Source of the DNA: Vibrio rhodolitus
Lineage (GTDB): Bacteria; Pseudomonadota; Gammaproteobacteria; Enterobacterales; Vibrionaceae
Assembly: GCF_003350325.1 (NCBI RefSeq)
Contig: NZ_QLYZ01000031.1
Span: 1-32,256, forward strand
DNA: 32,256 bases
Direction: 5' to 3'
Position 1 is the stretch's first letter. Every line of letters begins with the position of its first letter. Both the position numbers and the translations under genes were made by a program. This document shows positions 1 to 7,516 of the stretch, one piece after another. Below the pieces are notes generated by a model, which worked only from the letters and a program-made list of their open reading frames with translations, had not been told where the DNA came from and did not search any database.

Positions 1-28
1 TGTGCTTGCTTGTATGTGCTTGCTTGTA
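1..28. repeat. Two exact tandem copies of a 14-bp unit
   Basis: The unit tgtgcttgcttgta occurs at 1-14 and again at 15-28 without any change. Fourteen is not a multiple of three, so the second copy shifts the reading frame of the OrfA gene it lies in. More copies could exist to the left of the window. Confidence 0.9.
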
Positions 29-130
29 GGTCATTTCACCTTTTTCTACGGCATCAACGACCTGCAATTTAAAGCCTAGTGTGTAATCACGCTGAGTGCG
101 CTTAATGTAGAGTTTATTTGAAGTGGTCAT
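1..130 (-). CDS. IS3-family transposase OrfA, N-terminal fragment
   Basis: Reading from the ATG at 130 on the minus strand, the product starts MTTSNKLYIKRTQRDYTLGF and continues with a KLQVVDAVEKGEMTYKQA segment. This is the start of the helix-turn-helix DNA-binding protein (OrfA) of IS3-family transposases: basic N-terminus, then 'YTLGFKLQVV', then 'G-x-x-TYKQA'. After TYKQA a 14-base tandem duplication shifts the frame to HTSKH at the window edge, where family members continue into the recognition helix. In normal elements OrfA is followed by OrfB, joined by a programmed -1 frameshift; neither is visible here. The duplication may mean the copy is broken, or may reflect the edge of the sequence. 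Confidence 0.75.
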   Translation of the reverse strand, partial: MTTSNKLYIKRTQRDYTLGFKLQVVDAVEKGEMTYKQAHTSKH

Positions 131-187
131 AATTCGTCCTCAATGTGTAAACACATTTCAGGACGGGACATCCAATACGAACAAATA

Positions 188-213
188 GCCCAAGCATTCG
201 CTTGGGCTTTTTT
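188..213 (+). terminator. Rho-independent terminator
   Basis: A perfect 8-bp stem (gcccaagc / gcttgggc, 188-195 and 200-207) with a 4-base loop is followed by six T. It lies 18 bases outside the IS end. It probably belonged to a gene to the left that is now separated by the insertion sequence, because no plus-strand gene precedes it in the window. Confidence 0.8.
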
Positions 214-395
214 ATGTGTGTAAAAATGATATCTATCTCAAATTCTACCCCTGATTAATAGCTACATGTGTAAGGAAAATAGAAATAGAGCAAAGTTTCA
301 GAAATTCTGGCGACAAAAATAATTTCGCTGGAGTTTTGAGCGGAAAGTTTAAAATGGTGATTAAAATTTATTCTAATAAGAGCGGTTATCGACGT

Positions 396-2285
396 ATGCA
401 AATAAATCTATCACTAAAAAACAAATTAATTGGCGCATGTATATTGGCGGTGACGTTAATGGCAAGCGCATTGACTTGGCTCGCTGCAGATCAACTTTAT
501 CAACAAACTCGAAATGGTATGTATGCGCGCGCGGAAAGTATGGCAAATACGGCTGCGACAGGCATTTCTGATTGGATTACGATTCGTCGTGATATCGCAT
601 CGGCATTCAATTCGTTTAGCTCAGAGCAAGATGTAGTGCCATACCTGAAACAAGCGCGCATTGCCGGTGGTTTTGATGATATCTTTTTGGGCACACCTCA
701 GGGTGAGATGCTGCGCTCCCTTCCTGAAAGAAATCGGTCTGGTTATGATCCTCGTACTCGCCCTTGGTATAAAGATGCCGTCACAGCGGGCAAGCAAATT
801 ATTACTAAAGCTTACGTTGGCGCGAGTACTGGAAAGTTGATGGTGACAATCAGTGAACCTTTGTATAAGAATAATCAGCTTATTGGTGTGGTTGGTGCAG
901 ATGTTTTACTGGATGTTCTAGTGAACGACGTGATTAGCTTGGACGCAGGTGAAAATGCCTACGCGATGTTACTCAATAAACAAGACGGTACTTTTTTAGC
1001 CCATCCTTCAACCGACTTGCTACTTAAACCTATTACGGACTTATCACCTCAACTCACAGTGAGCGCGATTAATAATCTTGAGCAAAACGGACTGATCGAA
1101 ATCATCGAGATTAATGGTGCTGAAAAACTGTTTTACTTCAAAAATATTCCAAACTCTAATTGGCTGTTTGCCATTGAGATGGATAGAGAGACCGAGCAAG
1201 CAGGGCATAGCACCTTATTGGCAGAACTTATTATTACTGCATTGATAATTACTGTGTTGGTCGGTGTTGCGCTTTCATGGCTAGTCAGTTTGTTATTTAA
1301 AGATCTTGCTCGTGTCGCGCAGGCATTAGATGAAATCGCGTCTGGCGAGGCAGATCTGACCCAGCGCCTATCACCGCGCAGCAATGATGAAGTGGGGCGC
1401 TTGGCGACAAGTTTTAATACCTTTGTCGGCAATATGCATCAAATGGTAACTAAGTTGAGTGTTGTATCGGCTTCATTAAGCGAACAAGCGAAAACAACAG
1501 CTCGACAAGCGGAAGAGCGCAGCACGCGCATTCGCACACAACAAGACGAAATCAATATGGTTGCGACAGCGATCAACGAGATGGCTGCTGCGACGCAAGA
1601 GATCGCGGGCAACGCAGATAATACCGCTCAACAATCTTCACAAGCGGTAGAAGTGTGTGGACATGGTGGTCAGCAAGTGGTGCAGACACAATCATCTATC
1701 CAAAATCTAGCCCGTGAAGTTGAAGTGGCGGCCCAAGTGATTCAAGAACTTGAAGCGCATGGTCACAGCATTAATACGATTCTATCGACTATTCAAGGTA
1801 TTGCAGAGCAAACCAACTTACTTGCTTTGAACGCGGCGATTGAAGCGGCGCGAGCGGGTGAGCAAGGACGCGGTTTCGCTGTGGTTGCGGATGAAGTGCG
1901 CGTGTTAAGTCAGCGTACGCATTCATCGACGCAAGAGATTCAACAGATGATCGAAACTCTGCGTGCTACGACTGCAAAAGCGGTGGGCATTATGGGCGAT
2001 AGCCGCCAGTTAGCCGATACTAGCGTGGTGGATTCAGATTCTGCAGCAGTGAGCTTAACGCAAATTCAAGCGGCAGTGGAAGTGATTAGCGATATGGCAA
2101 CGCAGATCGCTTCAGCGGCGGAAGAGCAAGCATCGGTAACGTCTGAAATCACGCGCAACACTATTGGTATTCGCGATGTGTCACAAGATCTAGCCGATGA
2201 AGCCAATGAAGCGGCAGAGCAAGCTGCGCAACTGTCTCAGCTATCTTATGAGCTAGAGAGCGAGATCAAGCGCTTTAAGCTATAA
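396..2285 (+). CDS. Methyl-accepting chemotaxis protein with dCache sensor domain
   Basis: A membrane chemoreceptor that signals through CheW/CheA. From the ATG at 396 (629 aa) the order is: short basic N-terminus, TM1 (about residues 8-32), a periplasmic dCache-type domain (about 35-270) with the 'YDPRTRPWYKDAV' segment typical of Cache_1 domains, TM2 (about 274-298), a HAMP domain with 'DEVGRLATSFN' (about 300-350), and a long coiled-coil signalling domain. The hairpin tip (EQTNLLALNAAIEAARAG, then GRGFAVVADEVR, about 470-500) is the CheA/CheW contact site. The frame stays open upstream to a TTG at 336 and an ATG at 354. The ATG at 396 is preferred because MQINLSLKNKL gives a normal receptor N-terminus. 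The ligand is unknown; dCache receptors often bind amino acids or other small metabolites. No CheR-binding pentapeptide is seen at the C-terminus. It is a single-gene unit. Confidence 0.95.
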   Translation: MQINLSLKNKLIGACILAVTLMASALTWLAADQLYQQTRNGMYARAESMANTAATGISDWITIRRDIASAFNSFSSEQDVVPYLKQARIAGGFDDIFLGTPQGEMLRSLPERNRSGYDPRTRPWYKDAVTAGKQIITKAYVGASTGKLMVTISEPLYKNNQLIGVVGADVLLDVLVNDVISLDAGENAYAMLLNKQDGTFLAHPSTDLLLKPITDLSPQLTVSAINNLEQNGLIEIIEINGAEKLFYFKNIPNSNWLFAIEMDRETEQAGHSTLLAELIITALIITVLVGVALSWLVSLLFKDLARVAQALDEIASGEADLTQRLSPRSNDEVGRLATSFNTFVGNMHQMVTKLSVVSASLSEQAKTTARQAEERSTRIRTQQDEINMVATAINEMAAATQEIAGNADNTAQQSSQAVEVCGHGGQQVVQTQSSIQNLAREVEVAAQVIQELEAHGHSINTILSTIQGIAEQTNLLALNAAIEAARAGEQGRGFAVVADEVRVLSQRTHSSTQEIQQMIETLRATTAKAVGIMGDSRQLADTSVVDSDSAAVSLTQIQAAVEVISDMATQIASAAEEQASVTSEITRNTIGIRDVSQDLADEANEAAEQAAQLSQLSYELESEIKRFKL

Positions 2286-2304
2286 ATGATCAACCAATCA
2301 CTTA

Positions 2305-2331
2305 AGAGTCCAGATTTCTGGGCTCTTTTTT
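2305..2331 (+). terminator. Rho-independent terminator of the chemoreceptor gene
   Basis: A 9-bp stem (agagtccag at 2305-2313, ctgggctct at 2318-2326, one G-U pair) with a 4-base loop is followed by five T, 20 bases after the stop codon. Confidence 0.85.
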
Positions 2332-2422
2332 ATCTGACCATTTTGCTTCTATGAGAAAGGTGTAAATTGATACTTAAGGTTAATGTGTAAACGTATCTGT
2401 TGCAGATGAGTTAAACGATTAC

Positions 2423-2438
2423 CCATTTTCCAAAATGG
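2423..2438. promoter_or_regulatory. Short palindrome upstream of yjjI (possible operator)
   Basis: The arms ccatttt and aaaatgg are perfectly complementary and separated by cc, about 80 bases before the yjjI start. It is the only clear symmetric element in the 2340-2518 gap. No convincing FNR box (TTGAT-N4-ATCAA) was found there, although an oxygen-sensitive glycyl-radical enzyme would be expected to be under anaerobic control. The regulator is unknown. Confidence 0.35.
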
Positions 2439-2518
2439 AAAAGTCTATTTCACCTAATTTCAATTGTGGACATCTGATTTAAACCATAAAATCCTTAAAA
2501 ATTATAAGGAATACTCAC

Positions 2519-4060
2519 ATGTCCCATACTCTAGATTCATTCCAACAACGCGTTCGTGAAATCATCACGGATGTGAACCTAAATCCTAAACAGAAAAACC
2601 AATTCCTAGCATCGACAGCAGAATCAAGCCAGCCATACATGGCGGTTTCAGTGGATGTAGAAAAGGCGATGGAAGAGGGTATCTTGTGTGACATGTTTGA
2701 AGGTAATGCACCGTTCAAACCACGCTACGTGCTACCTGATTACGCTAAATTCCTAAAACAAGGTTCTAAATACCTTGAACTAGAGCCTGCGCAAGATTTT
2801 GATGATGCACTTAACCTACTGACAATCATCTACCACCACGTACCATCAGTGACTAACATTCCAGTTTACCTAGGTCAACTTGATGACGTGCTAATGCCAT
2901 ATGTAGGCGACCTGTCTGATCACGAAATTTACGTGAAAATGAAGCGTTTCTGGATCATGCTAGACCGCACATTGCCAGACGCGTTTATGCACGTAAACAT
3001 TGGTCCTCAAGATAACATCATCTGCCGTACTATTTTAAAAATTGATGCTGAGCTTAAGCAAATCGCGCCAAACTTGACCTTTATGTACGATCCAGCGGTA
3101 ACGCCGGATGATCTACTACTGCAAGCAACCACGAACATTTGTGAATGCAGCAAGCCGCACATCGCAAACTACCCAGTTCACGCACAAAGCTACGGTGACA
3201 AGAACTTTGGTATTGTGAGCTGCTACAACTCACTGCCTCTTGCTGGTGGGGCGAATACACTTGTTCGTATGAACCTAAAAGAAGCAGCAAACAAAGCAGA
3301 AAATGCACAAGACTTCCTAACCAAAGTGCTGCCTGAGTACTGTGCAACGATGATTGAACTGATTGATGCACGTAGTAGCTTCCTACATGAAGAATCTAAC
3401 TTCTTCAAAGGCTTCCTAACGGAAGAAGGCTTGATCAACGAATCACGTTTTGCACCAATGTTTGGTATCTTCGGCATGGCTGAAGCAGTGAACGTTCTTC
3501 TTGAGAAAGAAGGTAAACAAGCACAATACGGTCACGCGGTAGAAGCGAACGAACTTGGTCACGCTATTTCAGCGAAGCTGGCGGAAATCGTAGAAAGTTC
3601 ACCAGTGAAATACGGTCTAGAAGGTCGCTCATTGTTGCATGCTCAAGGTGGTATCAATATCGACGAAACCACGACTCCAGGTGTGCGCATCCCTTACGGT
3701 ACAGAACCAGATCCAGTGACTTATGTGCAAGCAACAGCTGCTCACCATAAGTACTACACATCAGGTATCAGTGACATTCTAACTATTGATGAAACAGTAA
3801 AATCAAACCCTGAAGCGATGTTCAACCTATGCAAAGGTGCATTAGCACTGGGCTACCGTGAGTTTACTGCAAACGTTGCCTCAAACGACCTAGTGCGCGT
3901 AACAGGTTACATGGTGAAATTGTCTGACATTGCTAAGTTCGCTGAAGAAGGTTCTCGTACGAATACGACATTCCTAGGCGCGGATGCAGCAGAGTACACG
4001 GGCATTCTAAATCGTGCACCACGTGTAGTGAGCATGGAAATGCAACCAACTTACAAATAA
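2519..4060 (+). CDS. yjjI: YjjI-family glycyl radical enzyme (DUF3029)
   Basis: A 513-residue member of the YjjI family of glycyl radical enzymes, close to the length of E. coli YjjI. The C-terminal glycyl-radical motif is present: RVTGY with Gly463, about 50 residues from the end as usual. The likely thiyl-radical cysteine is Cys235 in 'GIVSCYNSLPLAGG'. An upstream CECS cluster (in 'TTNICECSKPH') is also conspicuous. The start has a good Shine-Dalgarno (aagga) 9 bases upstream. The activase YjjW follows directly and would install the glycyl radical under anoxic conditions. No shell proteins of a microcompartment and no obvious substrate gene lie nearby, so the reaction cannot be assigned. 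It is shorter than pyruvate formate-lyase or diol-dehydratase-type GREs (about 750-850 residues). Confidence 0.9.
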   Translation: MSHTLDSFQQRVREIITDVNLNPKQKNQFLASTAESSQPYMAVSVDVEKAMEEGILCDMFEGNAPFKPRYVLPDYAKFLKQGSKYLELEPAQDFDDALNLLTIIYHHVPSVTNIPVYLGQLDDVLMPYVGDLSDHEIYVKMKRFWIMLDRTLPDAFMHVNIGPQDNIICRTILKIDAELKQIAPNLTFMYDPAVTPDDLLLQATTNICECSKPHIANYPVHAQSYGDKNFGIVSCYNSLPLAGGANTLVRMNLKEAANKAENAQDFLTKVLPEYCATMIELIDARSSFLHEESNFFKGFLTEEGLINESRFAPMFGIFGMAEAVNVLLEKEGKQAQYGHAVEANELGHAISAKLAEIVESSPVKYGLEGRSLLHAQGGINIDETTTPGVRIPYGTEPDPVTYVQATAAHHKYYTSGISDILTIDETVKSNPEAMFNLCKGALALGYREFTANVASNDLVRVTGYMVKLSDIAKFAEEGSRTNTTFLGADAAEYTGILNRAPRVVSMEMQPTYK

Positions 4061-4080
4061 CACACCGATACGTGGTAACA

Positions 4081-4959
4081 ATGACGTTAGTTTCTGAAAA
4101 GCAGGCGATTGTTAACCGCATTCTGAATTTTTCATGTGTTGATGGACCAGGCAATCGCCTGGTCATTTTTCTTCAAGGCTGTAATTTCAAATGCATTAAC
4201 TGCCACAACCCTTATACCATCAACCACTGTGATCACTGTGGGGATTGCGTGGCTGGGTGTCCAACTCAAGCTCTAAGCATCAATGAGCAAAACAAAGTGG
4301 TGTGGGATGAGAGTCTTTGTACTCAGTGCGATCAGTGCTTAGACGTCTGTCCAAGCAGCTCTAGCCCTAAAGTAAAGCACTACACAGTGAGTGACGTGCT
4401 TGCCTTGATACGTAAACAGCATTTCTTTTTAAGCGGTATTACCATCTCGGGTGGTGAAGCGACGATGCAATTGCCGTTTATTGTCGAGCTTTTTAAAGCG
4501 ATCAAAGTGGATCAAGAGCTGCGTCATCTAACCTGTTTTATTGACAGTAATGGTTACTTACCTGAGACAGGTTGGCAGCGTGTATTGCCTTATCTTGATG
4601 GGGCGATGATTGATCTAAAATCTTGGCAAAATGAAACGCACCAATGGTTGGTAGGTAGAGACAATCACCGCGTGATTCAATCAATTCAGATGCTTGCTGC
4701 TGCAGGAAAACTGCACGAGTTGCGATTGCTGCACATCCCTGGCAAGAGTGATTTGGACCAAGAAGTCGACGCAATTTCCAGATTGATCAATAGCCTGCCA
4801 AATGAAGTCAAAATCCGCCTTAATGCTTTCCAGCATCATGGTGTGGTTGGTGAAGCGCTAACTTGGGACAAATGCTCAAAAGAGCAGATGGAAGCTTTTC
4901 ATCAGACTTTGCAGGCGAAAGTGCCTAACCCGATAACGCTGCCAAGTGTGTATATCTAG
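4081..4959 (+). CDS. yjjW: YjjW-family glycyl radical enzyme activase (radical SAM)
   Basis: A radical S-adenosylmethionine enzyme that should generate the glycyl radical on YjjI. Near the N-terminus is 'DGPGNRLVIFLQGCNFKCINC', which contains the CxxxCxxC cluster motif typical of activases. It is followed by an inserted ferredoxin-like domain with two cysteine sets (CDHCGDCVAGC and CTQCDQCLDVC) that would bind extra [4Fe-4S] clusters, as in GRE activases of the YjjW/PflA-like type. 'TISGGEATMQ' is the SAM-contacting GGE motif. A GTG start at 4072 is possible, but the ATG at 4081 gives the expected N-terminus (292 aa). It lies about 20 bases after yjjI and is probably co-transcribed with it. 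Confidence 0.9.
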   Translation: MTLVSEKQAIVNRILNFSCVDGPGNRLVIFLQGCNFKCINCHNPYTINHCDHCGDCVAGCPTQALSINEQNKVVWDESLCTQCDQCLDVCPSSSSPKVKHYTVSDVLALIRKQHFFLSGITISGGEATMQLPFIVELFKAIKVDQELRHLTCFIDSNGYLPETGWQRVLPYLDGAMIDLKSWQNETHQWLVGRDNHRVIQSIQMLAAAGKLHELRLLHIPGKSDLDQEVDAISRLINSLPNEVKIRLNAFQHHGVVGEALTWDKCSKEQMEAFHQTLQAKVPNPITLPSVYI

Positions 4960-4969
4960 CTTCTTTAGT

Positions 4970-5036
4970 AAGGACACACATTTCAAAGTAAGCAATGTTT
5001 TCTTAGAAAGGACAGACACCCTAAAGTAAGCAAAGT
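4970..5036 (+). repeat. REP-like repeat pair, left of the tyrosine transposase
   Basis: Two related copies in direct orientation start at 4970 and 5008 (38-base period). They share the pattern aaggacAcaca...aaagtaagcaa. Copy 1 has aaggacacacatttcaaagt and copy 2 has aaggacagacaccctaaagt. Inverted relatives lie to the right of the transposase at 6291-6357, so the gene is bracketed by repeats, as for known RAYT genes. The element sits directly after the yjjW stop codon. Confidence 0.7.
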
Positions 5037-5135
5037 ATGGTTTGATGATAAGCTCGTTATAAGTTTGTTTGACTGATATTGCGGTTGCTAATGGCTTCAC
5101 TATTCTGGTGAGACTAGAATTGCATGAGGCTAACC

Positions 5136-6089
5136 ATGACGACCGCAAGAAACCAACAGATAGCCGTAGACGTCACCCCTTACTACCACTGCGTTTCTCG
5201 ATGTGTAAGGCGCAGTTATCTATGTGGTATCGATCCGCTTACAAAGCAAAGTTACGAACATCGCCGCGAGTGGATTAAGCAGAAAATCTATGCGCTTTCT
5301 CAAGTCTATTGTATTGATATTTGTGCCTACGCCATCATGAGCAATCACTACTATCTGGTGGTGCATATCAACCGAGAGAAAGCACTTGCCTTATCTAATC
5401 TTCAAGTTGTCGAACGTTGGCAACAAGACCACAAACTACCAAGCTTAGTTTCACGCTGGATCGCTGGTCAATTGGCGAGTCGGGCTGAAGAGGAGGCGTG
5501 CTTGTCAATCATCGATTCTTGGCGCTCCCGCCTTTGGAGCTTAAGTTGGTTTATGAAAGAATTGAATTTTTATATCGCCTACCAAGCCAATAGGGAAGAA
5601 GGATGTAAAGGGCACTTTTGGGAGAGCCGCTTCAAGAGTCAAGCTTTGTTGGATGAGCAAGCATTGGCGGCAGCGATGGCGTATGTGGATTTAAATCCTT
5701 TAAGAGCAGGTATTGCAGATAAACCGGAAACATCGGAATTCACTTCAATTCAAGCCAGACTGGAAGCGATAAATGTCCAGCAAGAAACTGCACCTTGTCT
5801 TTATCCGTTTGTTGGTCACTCATCCAAAGAAAAATTAGATGGCATTCCATTTCGGTTAATGGACTATATTGAATTGGTTGATTGGACTGCTCGCCAGTTT
5901 AGAGAGAACAAAGCGAGTATGTCAGGCTGCATGGCGCCAATACTGCAAAGGCTGAATATTAATCAACAGACCTGGCTTAAAGTATGCAACCAACTAGAAA
6001 GACATCGCAGCACCACAGTTGGCTGCATGTGCAACGCAAAAACGGCTAAGCGAATGCTGAACAAAAACGAGTGCATTTTTATCGGTTAG
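5136..6089 (+). CDS. REP-associated tyrosine transposase (RAYT, Y1_Tnp family), possibly inactive
   Basis: Related to TnpA(REP)/RAYT single-strand transposases, which act on REP palindromes. Recognised by 'YYHCVSRCVRRSYLCG', 'EHRREWI', the 'AYAIMSNH' HUH region and 'GHFWESRFKSQALLDEQAL...MAYVDLNPLRAGI', all typical of this family. The candidate nucleophile is Tyr146 in 'LNFYIAYQANREEG'. The metal-binding HUH motif reads H71-Y72-Y73 (cac tac tat), whereas relatives usually have His at the third position; a single base change would explain it. The product may therefore be catalytically impaired. The ATG at 5136 is chosen because gagg lies 6 bases upstream; the in-frame ATG at 5124 lacks this. 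It is flanked by REP-like repeats. It stands alone between yjjW and a convergent lysR gene. Confidence 0.88.
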   Translation: MTTARNQQIAVDVTPYYHCVSRCVRRSYLCGIDPLTKQSYEHRREWIKQKIYALSQVYCIDICAYAIMSNHYYLVVHINREKALALSNLQVVERWQQDHKLPSLVSRWIAGQLASRAEEEACLSIIDSWRSRLWSLSWFMKELNFYIAYQANREEGCKGHFWESRFKSQALLDEQALAAAMAYVDLNPLRAGIADKPETSEFTSIQARLEAINVQQETAPCLYPFVGHSSKEKLDGIPFRLMDYIELVDWTARQFRENKASMSGCMAPILQRLNINQQTWLKVCNQLERHRSTTVGCMCNAKTAKRMLNKNECIFIG

Positions 6090-6290
6090 ATTGTTAGACC
6101 AACCTTTACTCCCCCAAATTTACTACCCCGCAGTCGCGAACAAAAATGTTGTTTGCAAGCGAGCTATTTTCGCAATTTAACCTTCTGGTACAGCGAAACG
6201 TCAACGAGTTGCATAAACGTCCTTCTCTAGTAGCAAAACGAAGTTATCTAGGAAACTAGCACGGCGCACTATCGGTAAAACTGGTTTTGT

Positions 6291-6357
6291 TTGCTTTGTT
6301 TAAAGTGTGTGTCGTTCTACGAAGCTTGAATCGCAATATTTGAAGTGCCTGTCCTTT
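6291..6357 (-). repeat. REP-like repeat pair, right of the tyrosine transposase (inverted)
   Basis: On the minus strand two copies read aacgacacacactttaaaca (from 6316 down) and aaaggacaggcacttcaaat (from 6357 down). They match the left-hand copies in inverted orientation and are 41 bases apart. Together the four copies bracket the RAYT gene. Otherwise the 6090-6452 gap holds no gene or terminator that I can support; the small plus-strand frame at 6398-6712 is antisense to lysR. Confidence 0.65.
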
Positions 6358-6452
6358 CAGGAAAAGATGTTTTTGCTGGCGAACCTCTGTAAATATTATG
6401 AGTAGTTGTAGCGTGTGTCTCGATCAGTTTCCTGAGAAGAAAGATGAAAAGG

Positions 6453-7367
6453 TTAATTATTGTCTAGTAATTGCGAGTGAAGCCATTGTAATGCGGGGTC
6501 GTTTAGGCTGGCTTGGTTCCACACTAAGCTGTAGGCTACTTTTCCATACTCAAAAGGTAGAGACTTTTGTACTAAGCCATTTGCTTGAAATGCTTTGCTT
6601 GCCCACATTTTTGAGCACGTTAAGAGATAGTTTGATTGATGGCACATTACAGCAGCGGAGCCAAAGTCTGAAACATAGATCGCGACTTTGCGCTCACCAT
6701 GCTGCTGTTTGAGGTTTTGCTCAAAAAATGGTTCGGATAGGTCTTTGTCGTGAATACCAATATGTTGATAGGCAAGATAAGCTTCAACGGTTAACAGCTG
6801 ATCAACTAACGGGTGCTCAGGGCTCATCAAACACACCATCTCATCACTGAGTATTTGCTGCCAAACGAGCTCGTGACTTTTAGTTGGTGGTTGACTGATA
6901 TCATGTGGCAGTAACATAAAGTCGACTTGCCCGCGGATCAGCGCATCAAAGCTCATTTGCTCTTTAGCGTAGACCTTAATCTGGTTTGCCTCAGGTAGCT
7001 TGCTGCAGATCTGATTGATCTTAGCAGCAAATAGCTCAAAGGTGCTTTCTCGCATAGACAGTGATACCGATCCGGTGAAAGCTTCAGGCTTGAAATCCCC
7101 TTGATGCAAAATCCCATTCATACTGGCTAATATTTTATGGATCTGCGGGGCAATGCTCAGTGCAAATGGGGTCGGGACCAGTTGTGAACCATCACGATAA
7201 AACAGTTCGTCATTAAGTTGCTCGCGTAATTGGCTAATGATTTTACTGACGCTAGAAGCTGTCACGTACAAGGTGTTGGCGGTTTGAGTCACGCTATTGG
7301 TACTTAGCATGACATGTAACACCGTTAAGTGTTTAAGGCTAATACGTGAAAGGGCGAGAAAATCCAT
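6453..7367 (-). CDS. LysR-family transcriptional regulator
   Basis: A 304-residue LysR-type regulator. The N-terminal winged helix-turn-helix covers about residues 4-62 ('LTVLHVMLSTNSVTQTANTL...SSVSKIISQLREQLNDELFYRDGSQLVPT'). The C-terminal part (about 85-300) is a periplasmic-binding-protein-like effector domain with 'VDFMLLPHD' and 'LVWNQASLNDPALQWL'. The recognition region resembles the LeuO/NodD-like branch, with VTASSVSKIISQLR in place of the commoner QPAVSRQI pattern. The frame opens at a TTG at 7388, but the ATG at 7367 gives the usual LysR start and is preferred. It is convergent with the transposase and lies downstream of purC on the same strand with a terminator between, so it is a separate unit. 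Its target is unknown. Confidence 0.9.
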   Translation of the reverse strand: MDFLALSRISLKHLTVLHVMLSTNSVTQTANTLYVTASSVSKIISQLREQLNDELFYRDGSQLVPTPFALSIAPQIHKILASMNGILHQGDFKPEAFTGSVSLSMRESTFELFAAKINQICSKLPEANQIKVYAKEQMSFDALIRGQVDFMLLPHDISQPPTKSHELVWQQILSDEMVCLMSPEHPLVDQLLTVEAYLAYQHIGIHDKDLSEPFFEQNLKQQHGERKVAIYVSDFGSAAVMCHQSNYLLTCSKMWASKAFQANGLVQKSLPFEYGKVAYSLVWNQASLNDPALQWLHSQLLDNN

Positions 7368-7453
7368 AGTGAGCGTCTTTGAAAGCAAGCAGTGACAGGA
7401 TATTACCCCTAAAGGCTCGCTTGCACTATAGCTAACAAGATAGGTTGCTGCAG

Positions 7454-7482
7454 AAAAACAAAAACGCCCTTAAAAGAGCGTT
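7454..7482 (-). terminator. Rho-independent terminator of purC
   Basis: On the minus strand aacgctctt pairs with aagggcgtt (7474-7482 with 7463-7471, one G-U), followed by a T-rich tract (gtttttgttttt). It lies 35 bases past the purC stop. Confidence 0.8.
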
Positions 7483-7516
7483 TTCTCAATCAGAGCCATC
7501 GAGCAATTAAGAGTAG

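Larger units (their letters stand above)
1..170 (-). mobile_element. End of an IS3-family insertion sequence (partial)
   Basis: On the minus strand this segment begins TGTCCCGTCCTG at base 170, followed about 40 bases later by the ATG of an OrfA-like reading frame. IS3-family elements typically have ends beginning TG, with orfA starting soon inside the left end, so base 170 is taken as the IS terminus. Only this end is present; the rest lies left of the window. The other inverted repeat and any target duplication cannot be seen. The terminus is inferred from sequence form, not from a matched partner end. Confidence 0.7.

Noticed and set aside
2341..2518. FNR or CRP box upstream of yjjI
   Set aside because: ttgat occurs near 2367, but no matching ATCAA half follows at the right distance, and no TGTGA-N6-TCACA was found.
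6398..6712. Plus-strand reading frame of 104 codons
   Set aside because: It overlaps the LysR gene in antisense and has no family pattern; the LysR frame is clearly the real one.
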